This document shows positions 7,255 to 11,917 of a DNA stretch of 11,917 nucleotides, in pieces. The translations under genes were made by a program, and so were the position numbers. The stretch is from positions 1 through 11,917 of the forward strand of contig JAFSWV010000112.1 of the NCBI GenBank assembly GCA_017444325.1. Reading direction: 5' to 3'. Source of the stretch: a bacterium (GTDB lineage Bacteria > Auribacterota > UBA3054). The notes under the pieces were generated by a model. The model saw only the letters and a program-made list of their open reading frames with translations. It was not told where the DNA came from and did no database searches. How positions within the stretch are numbered: position 1 is the first letter of the stretch; the number at the start of each line of letters is the position of its first letter.

Positions 7255-8349
7255 GTGTGGCTTTGGCTTAGATATTTCCTCATAATCGCCATTTCCGGCG
7301 TCGTTCTGTATTTCGTATTGCAGACCGACGTCGCCGCTTTGAAGTGTCCCTTCGAGCTCGAAGCTTCCGAGCAGTGGACCATCCAGCAGGAAAGGCCGGG
7401 CGACTTTATCGCCAAGCACCTCAAAGGCCGCATGCAGGCCCTGGCCGGCGTCACAACTTTCCGCTTCGAGCGCTACGACGTTGTCAATACGGAATTGGCG
7501 CCCGGCATCAAGGAAGGGTCGCTGGTCAAGGCCGGAGACCACGTCCTGACCTTCCGCTCCCTCTACGACGAATCCCAGAAAAAGATGCTCCAGGCCAAGG
7601 TCGAAATGTACCAGGCCACGCTTGACAATCTCTTGTCCGGCGAACTGCAGAGCCGCGTCACGGAGGGCGAAAGGCTGGTCACGCTGGCCTACACGAATTA
7701 CTACAGCTACCTGCCATTGGTGGAACGCCGCAGGGAGCTTTTCAACACCGGCTACATCTCCAACGACGAGGTTCAGCAGCTTGAGGAGGAGCTGAACAGC
7801 CGCTTCGCCGAGATCGCCGTTGCGGAAGCCGATCTGAACGCCAGAAAAATGGCCTGCTCATCCAACGTCATCAATACGGCCAGGGCCGAGCTCAAAGTCG
7901 CTCAGAAAGAGCTTGAGATGGTCAACGACCGCCTGGCGGCCAGGACGATAACAACTCCAGTTTCCGGCCGCGTAACGCAAGTCTCCCTTGACCCGGAGAT
8001 CAAGACCATCCTCAGGGTGGTCAACGAAGATCCCATCTACGCCCGCGTGGTGGCGCCGCTGAATTTCTCCAACGAGATCCAGCCCGGCCTCGAAGCTGTC
8101 CTGTCATTCCACAACGAGGATCTGACCGTCACCGGCAAAGTGGAATCCGTTTCCATCGTTCCGGTCCCCTTGATGGGCCTTTCCGTCGTGCACGCTCTCA
8201 TTCCCATCAGGGACGTCCCCTTCTCCGCCATCTCCTCCATGACCGGCGAAGCTTCCATCCCTTCCATCAAGATCGATCCTTTCCACTCCTCGCTTGCGGC
8301 TCTCCGCGCTCTCTACGAGAAATTTAGCAACTCCCTTAGCAAGGAGTAA
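7255..8349 (+). CDS. HlyD-like membrane fusion / periplasmic adaptor protein
   Basis: The GTG at 7255 is the only start after the in-frame stop of the upstream gene (15-nt gap), with a weak GAGAG site before it; the protein is 364 residues. Residues about 2-23 form one N-terminal membrane helix, leaving the rest outside the inner membrane. Residues about 83-101 (KEGSLVKAGDHVLTF) are the first half of a lipoyl-type barrel sandwich, 103-227 a long helical hairpin likely to be coiled coil, and 229-247 (ARTITTPVSGRVTQVS) the second half. A beta-barrel region follows. This is the order of HlyD / RND-type adaptors, which normally bridge an inner-membrane pump to an outer-membrane channel. Neither an ABC/RND pump nor a TolC-like gene is nearby, so its partner may be the DUF4956 membrane protein or lie elsewhere. 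Fold call good, role open. Confidence 0.82.
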   Translation: MWLWLRYFLIIAISGVVLYFVLQTDVAALKCPFELEASEQWTIQQERPGDFIAKHLKGRMQALAGVTTFRFERYDVVNTELAPGIKEGSLVKAGDHVLTFRSLYDESQKKMLQAKVEMYQATLDNLLSGELQSRVTEGERLVTLAYTNYYSYLPLVERRRELFNTGYISNDEVQQLEEELNSRFAEIAVAEADLNARKMACSSNVINTARAELKVAQKELEMVNDRLAARTITTPVSGRVTQVSLDPEIKTILRVVNEDPIYARVVAPLNFSNEIQPGLEAVLSFHNEDLTVTGKVESVSIVPVPLMGLSVVHALIPIRDVPFSAISSMTGEASIPSIKIDPFHSSLAALRALYEKFSNSLSKE

Positions 8350-8352
8350 GAA

Positions 8353-9096
8353 ATGGCGAATTTCCACGGCCGCTATGAGCTGAAGTATTTTCTTCCCTAC
8401 GACCTTATCGACAAGGCCATAGAGTTCGCCTCGCCTTACGTCCAGCCCGACCAGCACGCCAAGCCCAACGGCCTGGGCGTCCCGGGCTACACCATCCGCT
8501 CCGTCTATTTCGACGACGACAACCTGACGCTCTATAAGGAAAAGCTCATTGGCTTGAAAGACCGGAGAAAATTCCGCGTCAGGGGCTACGCCAACGTCAC
8601 GCCGGAAAACAACGTTTTCCTGGAAATAAAATACCGCTCCCGCCAGCAGGTCGGCAAAGACCGCGCGCCCATGAAACTCAGCGACCTTCAGGAGATCATG
8701 GACCGCAACAAGACTCTCGACGAGATGGAATTCCCAACCGACTATCTCAGAGCCAACGCCCATCGCTTCCTGCACAATTGCTTCGTCAAGGGCTACCGCC
8801 CCATGACGACCGTCATCTACGACCGCAACCCCTTCATCGGAAAAGACGACGGCGAAGTGAGGTTCACCATCGACACGAACCTTAGAGCCGTGGACCACTC
8901 CTACTCCTACACGCTTTTCGAGCCCTACGAGGAGGAGCAGATCAATCTTCCCGGAGCCATACTGGAACTGAAATTCGACCGCCTCATGCCGGAATGGATG
9001 CGGCGCTTTTTGACTAAATTCGAGATCACCCAAACTTCCATATCCAAATACGCGCACTGCATAGAAAAAGTCATATTGCGCGAGGAGGAAAGTTAA
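8353..9096 (+). CDS. VTC-domain protein, polyphosphate polymerase-like
   Basis: This 247-residue protein has no signal peptide, so it is cytoplasmic. Its AAGGAG site lies inside the end of the previous gene, with a 3-nt gap. The whole protein is a VTC / triphosphate-tunnel domain: RYELKY at 7-12 (first basic strand), SVYFDDDNLTLY at 50-61, RRKFRVRGY at 71-79, LEIKYRSR at 90-97, YDR at 156-158, RFTIDTNL at 170-177 and the acidic-basic ILELKFD at 203-209. These are the alternating Lys/Arg and Glu positions that line the tunnel and bind triphosphate and metal. In yeast Vtc4 this fold makes polyphosphate from ATP. Bacterial members are annotated by analogy, and few have been tested. The SPX domain of the fungal protein is absent. 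The following DUF4956 gene is the usual partner I recall for bacterial VTC proteins. Confidence 0.9.
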   Translation: MANFHGRYELKYFLPYDLIDKAIEFASPYVQPDQHAKPNGLGVPGYTIRSVYFDDDNLTLYKEKLIGLKDRRKFRVRGYANVTPENNVFLEIKYRSRQQVGKDRAPMKLSDLQEIMDRNKTLDEMEFPTDYLRANAHRFLHNCFVKGYRPMTTVIYDRNPFIGKDDGEVRFTIDTNLRAVDHSYSYTLFEPYEEEQINLPGAILELKFDRLMPEWMRRFLTKFEITQTSISKYAHCIEKVILREEES

Positions 9097-9099
9097 TTT

Positions 9100-9825
9100 A
9101 TGAATCAGACTGCCGAATATGAAATGATGCAGTGGACGCTGAACGCCCTGGCGCCGACCACCTGGATAGACGTGGTCAACAACTTCGCCGTCTCAGCGCT
9201 CTTCGCCCTGCTCTTGGTTCTCCTCTACCGCTTCTGCCGCGGCGTCCACGGCAACAAGACCTTCATGCAGACGCTCGTCATGATGGAGATCATCATAACG
9301 CTTGTCATGATGGTCATTTTGAACGTCAGGGGCTCGTCCGCCGTGGCCGTGGCCTTCGGTTTGATGGGCGCCATGTCGGTCGTCCGCTTCCGCACCATCA
9401 TAAAGGACAACCGCGACACCGCCTTCGTCTTCATGGCCGTGGCTTTGGGCATGGCCGCCGGCACGGGCCAGCACAGGATAGGCGCCATAGGCTTTGTCAT
9501 CATCTGGCTCTCCTTCGTCTTCACGGAATACACTCCCTGGAGCCTCCGCAAGAGAGAGGTCATCGCCAAGATCATCTTCAGCACCGAAAATCCCGAGAGC
9601 AAGCTTGACAGTGGCGCGGAGATCACAGGCCGCATGAAGCAACTCGGCACCTCCATAAAGATGCTGCACTCCCGCACCATAAAATCCGGCACCGCCATCG
9701 AGGCAACATACTCCTTCCGCCTCAGGTTCAGAGTGACGGAAGAATACGCCACCGCGCAATTGATGGGCCTTAAGTGCGTGGAATCCGTGAGCCTCTTCTC
9801 ACCTTCTGAAGTCGAGGAGCCCTGA
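9100..9825 (+). CDS. DUF4956 family multi-pass membrane protein
   Basis: This 241-residue protein begins 3 nt after the VTC gene, with GAGGAGGAAAG upstream. Hydrophobic segments at about 25-45, 55-76, 80-96, 107-123 and 126-142 suggest four or five membrane helices, followed by a soluble C-terminal domain at about 150-241. The stretch 86-123 (FGLMGAMSVVRFRT, then NRDTAFVFMAVALGMAAGTG) is the conserved signature I associate with DUF4956, and its buried arginines and RFRT turn hint at a functional, not merely structural, membrane core. Biochemical function is unknown. Constant pairing with VTC proteins suggests a membrane partner that receives, anchors or exports the VTC product, by analogy with the membrane subunits of the yeast VTC complex; this is inference. 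Confidence 0.88.
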   Translation: MNQTAEYEMMQWTLNALAPTTWIDVVNNFAVSALFALLLVLLYRFCRGVHGNKTFMQTLVMMEIIITLVMMVILNVRGSSAVAVAFGLMGAMSVVRFRTIIKDNRDTAFVFMAVALGMAAGTGQHRIGAIGFVIIWLSFVFTEYTPWSLRKREVIAKIIFSTENPESKLDSGAEITGRMKQLGTSIKMLHSRTIKSGTAIEATYSFRLRFRVTEEYATAQLMGLKCVESVSLFSPSEVEEP

Positions 9826-9826
9826 C

Positions 9827-10132
9827 ATGAACGCTTATCGCAAAGCCGCGGACGCTCTGGCGATCGTCGTCCTTCTCTGGGCCATCGCCATGCTCATAGC
9901 CTTCGCGCCCCGATTCGCCAATTTCACCTCATTGCATGAGGAAGCCGTAGCGGCCTTCCAGAACGCTCCCACCCTCACAAACGAACTGAAAGCCAACGTC
10001 ATTAAGCTCTGGAACGCCGAAGCCGCCTCAAACGGCCTTCTCGTCATCAGCTGGAGCGGCTTTGCCGCCGCCGAACTGATCCAGGTCGTCTTAGCCTTCA
10101 TAGCGCGCCAGAAGGAAAAACAGAATGCCTGA
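9827..10132 (+). CDS. Small two-helix membrane protein, family not recognised
   Basis: This 101-residue protein has its ATG one base after the DUF4956 stop and a GAGGAG site 7 nt upstream, inside that gene. Hydrophobic segments lie at about 7-29 and 69-93, separated by a soluble stretch of about 40 residues rich in Ala, Asn and Glu that contains a probable helix (LHEEAVAAFQNA). A basic tail (RQKEKQNA) follows the second helix. By the positive-inside rule both ends are likely cytoplasmic and the loop periplasmic. I do not recognise a family. Its strict placement between DUF4956 and the ADP-ribosylglycohydrolase gene, overlapping the latter by 8 nt, argues that it is a real subunit or linker of the operon's membrane complex. 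Confidence 0.8.
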   Translation: MNAYRKAADALAIVVLLWAIAMLIAFAPRFANFTSLHEEAVAAFQNAPTLTNELKANVIKLWNAEAASNGLLVISWSGFAAAELIQVVLAFIARQKEKQNA

Positions 10133-11264
10133 CCGCGAACCCAACGCTTACGAAGAGATCGTAGCAGCAACCCCAAAAGGCAGCAAAAAATTCTGGACTG
10201 AGATCCCGGATGACTACCAGAGCATGGTTTTAAGCTCTCTTAGAGCCCGTATAGCGGGCTGCAACCTGGGAGCCATAGTGGAAGGCTGGTCCCTTGAAAA
10301 AATGGAAAATTACGCCAAGGAGATCGGCGTCCCCTATCCCATGACGGACTACTGGCCCTCCTCCCCGGACCCCGAGGAGCCCCGCTACATCCACGGCAGG
10401 AACCGCCAGTACACCAAAGGAGAGATGAGATATTCTCCCGTGGACGACGACACCACCTATACCATCCTGGGACTCCTCATCGCCGAGGAAGCGAAAAACT
10501 TTCCTTTCGCCCTGAGCGACGTGGCGGAAGCCTGGCTCAAATATCTGCCCATGGCCTGCACCGCCGAGAAAGTGACCCTCGATAATCTCAAGGCCGGCGC
10601 CGCCCCTGAAAAGGCCGCGGAAATAAACAACCCTTACGACGAGTGGATCGGCGCGGACATCCGTTGCGACGGCTTCGCCTACATGGCTCCCGGGAACCCG
10701 AGATTAGCCGCCAAATTAGCCTACACCGACGCCTATCTGAGCCACCGCAAAAACGGTATCTACGGGGAAATGTATTTCGCCGCCGTCATCAGTTCCGCCT
10801 TCGCCCTGAAAGATCCCAAAGCAGCCCTGGAAGCGGGGCTGCTTGAGATACCGGAAAACTGCGACCTTGCGGAAGCGGTAAAATGGGCGCTTTCCCTTTA
10901 CGGCAAAGTAAAAGATTACAGAGAAGCCGCAAAACTGGTCGATGAGCGCTTCCCCAAAATGTCCCCTGTGCACACCATCAACAACGCCTGCCTGACAATA
11001 TTCGCCCTTGGCCTCGGGCATGAGACGAAATCAATCGACACCGTGATCTCGCAGTGCGTCGCCATGGCCCACGACTGCGACTGCACCGCCGCCACCGCCG
11101 GATCGATCGCCGGCGCGGCCTGGGGGATCGCTTCGCTCTCCCCGCACTGGTACGAACCCTTCAACGACATCCAGGAAAGTTATCTCATAGGCCGCCGCGT
11201 CTTCGGCATCGAAGACCTCTCGTTCCGCTTCGCCGCCCAGGCGCGCCGCCATCTCGCTCTCTAG
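10125..11264 (+). CDS. ADP-ribosylglycohydrolase (ARH/DraG-like) family protein
   Basis: This 379-residue protein has an ATG overlapping the previous gene by 8 nt, with AAGGA upstream, so translation is probably coupled. The fold is all-helical with the family's metal motifs: GCNLGAIVEG at 45-54, VDDDTTYT at 106-113 and DCDCTAATAGSIAGA at 317-331, supplying the aspartates of a binuclear Mg site. NPYDEWIGADIRCDGFAY (169-186), SHRKNGIYGEM (206-216) and VHTINNA (282-288) match an ARH subgroup I recall in bacteria, in which DDDT and DxDC replace the TDDT and DxDT of mammalian ARH3 and DraG. No signal peptide is seen, so it is cytoplasmic. Family members remove ADP-ribose from proteins or cleave related ADP-ribosyl or nucleoside compounds; this subgroup's substrate is not known to me. 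As last gene of the VTC operon it may act on a nucleotide or a modified partner protein. Confidence 0.85.
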   Translation: MPDREPNAYEEIVAATPKGSKKFWTEIPDDYQSMVLSSLRARIAGCNLGAIVEGWSLEKMENYAKEIGVPYPMTDYWPSSPDPEEPRYIHGRNRQYTKGEMRYSPVDDDTTYTILGLLIAEEAKNFPFALSDVAEAWLKYLPMACTAEKVTLDNLKAGAAPEKAAEINNPYDEWIGADIRCDGFAYMAPGNPRLAAKLAYTDAYLSHRKNGIYGEMYFAAVISSAFALKDPKAALEAGLLEIPENCDLAEAVKWALSLYGKVKDYREAAKLVDERFPKMSPVHTINNACLTIFALGLGHETKSIDTVISQCVAMAHDCDCTAATAGSIAGAAWGIASLSPHWYEPFNDIQESYLIGRRVFGIEDLSFRFAAQARRHLAL

Positions 11265-11527
11265 TGGGAAGAATATTTTTTGTCCAACTTTTTCCAAGCT
11301 TTCTTTAGCTCTATCGTCTTCCCGCCTTTCTCCACTTCTTTTTCGGCTTCAAAAATTGCCTGGTCTATCTTGCTTATTCTAACAAGGCGGTCATACAGTT
11401 CAGCGCTCATGATGACAAGATCGCTATAACCATTTTTCGTCACGAAAATTGGTTCTTTTTTATTGTGAGCCATTTCTGAAATTTCGCTGGTTTTTCTTAA
11501 GTCTCTGATGGGTATGATCGTCGGCAT
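11261..11527 (-). CDS. Phd/YefM-family antitoxin (apparently orphan)
   Basis: This 88-residue protein starts at an ATG 9 nt after a perfect AGGAGG. Residues 1-50 have the Phd/YefM DNA-binding pattern: MPTIIPIRDLRKTSEI, then NKKEPIFVTKNGYSDLVIMS and LYDRL. Residues 51-88 are the charged, helical, probably flexible toxin-binding tail (IFEAEKEVEKGG, then KKAWKKLDKKY), of the kind usually paired with RelE/ParE-type toxins. Normally the toxin gene follows directly. Here the stop codon overlaps the stop of the convergent ADP-ribosylglycohydrolase gene (plus-strand CTAG at 11261-11264), so no toxin gene can lie behind it, and none is seen upstream. It is more AT-rich than the operon it faces, suggesting separate acquisition. 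Autorepression through the palindrome upstream is likely. Confidence 0.85.
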   Translation of the reverse strand: MPTIIPIRDLRKTSEISEMAHNKKEPIFVTKNGYSDLVIMSAELYDRLVRISKIDQAIFEAEKEVEKGGKTIELKKAWKKLDKKYSSH

Positions 11528-11548
11528 ATGATATAACCTCCTTTTATG

Positions 11549-11572
11549 ATTATGACATAATTATATCATAAT
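11549..11572. promoter_or_regulatory. Palindromic operator / promoter of the antitoxin gene
   Basis: The 24-nt sequence ATTATGAC, ATAATTAT, ATCATAAT (read on the plus strand) is an inverted repeat with 11 of 12 symmetric pairs. It lies just upstream of the AGGAGG site of the antitoxin gene. On the minus strand it contains TATAAT (11560-11565), a perfect -10 box. No good -35 was found. Phd/YefM proteins repress their own promoters by binding such palindromes, so this is the expected autoregulatory site. Confidence 0.6.
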
Positions 11573-11595
11573 TGAGTCACAGACCTTTTGCTTGA

Positions 11596-11694
11596 TTATT
11601 TTATGCTGCGTGAGTTTTCTTCAATTGCAAATCTTATCAGATCCGGTCTGCTTTTTATAGCTTTTTGGCAAAAACTATCATTATAGGTATTCAA
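11596..11694 (-). pseudogene. Possible 32-codon coding remnant, family not recognised
   Basis: The minus-strand frame ending at the TAA at 11596-11598 is open for 32 codons from a TTG at 11692-11694, reading LNTYNDSFCQKAIKSRPDLIRFAIEENSRSIK over its length. The composition (charged, amphipathic, no long repeats) looks protein-like, but there is no ATG and no ribosome-binding site. It could be a fragment of a lost gene, such as a former neighbour of the antitoxin, or chance in AT-rich DNA. The rest of the spacer at 11573-11700 shows nothing else I can support. Confidence 0.2.
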
Positions 11695-11700
11695 TGTAGG

Positions 11701-11741
11701 AAAAAAGAGACAAAAAACGCACGCCGATAGGCGTGCGTTTT
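11701..11741 (-). terminator. Rho-independent terminator of the right-edge gene
   Basis: A perfect 12-bp stem (AAAACGCACGCC / GGCGTGCGTTTT, 11714-11725 with 11730-11741) has a 4-nt loop. On the minus strand it continues into T-rich sequence (six T in all, then GTCTC and another T run). It lies 22 nt past the stop codon of the partial ferredoxin-domain gene. On the plus strand only four T follow, so it is mainly a minus-strand terminator. Confidence 0.85.
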
Positions 11742-11763
11742 AAAGTAGTCTTTCTCTTTTATT

Positions 11764-11917
11764 CTAGCTGGTGAATTCTTTGTGCACGCGCTTGAGTTCT
11801 TCGGGGATGTTGATCTTTTGCGGGCATTTTTTCAGGCAGGCGCCGCATTCTACGCAGGCGTCGGCGCGGGAGCCTTTTTCGAGCTGGAAATACTCGCGCT
11901 GCGACATCCACTTTACA
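11764..11917 (-). CDS. 4Fe-4S ferredoxin-domain C-terminus, probable aldo/keto reductase (runs off right edge)
   Basis: The minus-strand frame is open from the window edge to a TAG at 11764-11766, giving 50 residues with no need for an internal start. The sequence ADACVECGACLKKCP carries one CxxCxxCxxxCP cluster for a single [4Fe-4S] centre, followed by QKINIPEELKRVHKEF. A lone Fe-S cluster with a CPQ-I-IPEEL tail is the usual ending of the Fe-S-containing aldo/keto reductase family, where the TIM barrel comes first. The barrel would lie beyond the window, so the family call rests on the tail alone; another Fe-S oxidoreductase ending is possible. It has its own terminator. Confidence 0.6.
   Translation of the reverse strand, partial: VKWMSQREYFQLEKGSRADACVECGACLKKCPQKINIPEELKRVHKEFTS

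Noticed and set aside
7237..7257. Lamin-tail gene and HlyD-like gene in the same frame, possible broken fusion
   Set aside because: The first protein ends naturally with a complete PEP-CTERM tail and the second starts with its own membrane helix, so a read-through fusion would make no topological sense. They are two genes.
8104..9057. Minus-strand open frame of 317 codons antisense to the VTC gene
   Set aside because: The plus strand encodes recognisable HlyD-like and VTC proteins here. The antisense product is Val/Gly-rich without motifs.
10218..10258. Short inverted sequence AAGCTCTCTTAGAGCCCGTATAGCGGGCT early in the ARH gene, possible attenuator
   Set aside because: It lies within well-conserved coding sequence (SSLRARIAGC) and has no T run, so it is not convincing as a terminator.
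11580..11650. CAGACC and GGTCTG inverted pair about 60 nt apart in the spacer
   Set aside because: The arms are only 6 bp with a long AT-rich loop, which is expected by chance. There are no target-site repeats and no transposase remnant.
1..11917. CRISPR arrays, tRNA or rRNA genes, insertion sequences
   Set aside because: No regularly spaced repeats, tRNA cloverleaf, rRNA stretch or transposase was seen on either strand.

Overview
The window looks like a chromosomal piece of a PEP-CTERM-bearing, Gram-negative-type bacterium, most plausibly of the Verrucomicrobiota / Kiritimatiellota / Lentisphaerota group. Two large secreted proteins end in a VPEP motif, a hydrophobic helix and a short Arg/Lys tail, and lamin-tail-domain and giant modular secreted proteins are typical of that group. 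The assignment is inferred from protein style, because there is no rRNA or marker gene here. Coding regions are fairly GC-rich, while the left edge and the stretch at about 11265-11700 are AT-richer.

Layout. (1) 1-397, minus: the N-terminal part of a secreted, possibly Ig/PKD-like protein that runs off the left edge. (2) 470-5623, minus: one 1694-residue secreted reprolysin-like zinc metalloprotease, whose C-terminal two thirds are two copies of a unit of about 520 residues. It ends in a PEP-CTERM signal, with a strong intrinsic terminator behind the gene. (3) 5624-5790: an AT-rich divergent promoter region with a direct repeat overlapping a good candidate promoter for the protease. (4) 5791-11264, plus: a tight six-gene operon with gaps of 15, 3, 3 and 1 nt and then an 8-nt overlap. 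It encodes a PEP-CTERM lamin-tail protein, a HlyD-like membrane-fusion protein, a VTC-domain (polyphosphate polymerase-like) protein, a DUF4956 membrane protein, a small two-helix membrane protein and an ADP-ribosylglycohydrolase-family protein. (5) 11261-11572, minus: a Phd/YefM-type antitoxin with a palindromic candidate operator and no toxin beside it. (6) 11573-11763: an AT-rich spacer holding a possible coding remnant and a terminator. (7) 11764-11917, minus: the C-terminal ferredoxin-like end of a protein that runs off the right edge, probably an aldo/keto reductase.

How the genes may work together. VTC plus DUF4956 is a pair I recall recurring in bacteria, often with CotH-kinase and lamin-tail surface proteins. 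Here the CotH kinase is absent, and an exosorted lamin-tail protein, a periplasmic adaptor-like protein, a small membrane protein and an ADP-ribosylglycohydrolase homologue sit in the same operon. This six-gene set is the best candidate for an undescribed system in the window: an envelope-associated assembly linking a phosphate-polymer or nucleotide-using cytoplasmic enzyme to a surface protein. The link is an inference from gene order only.
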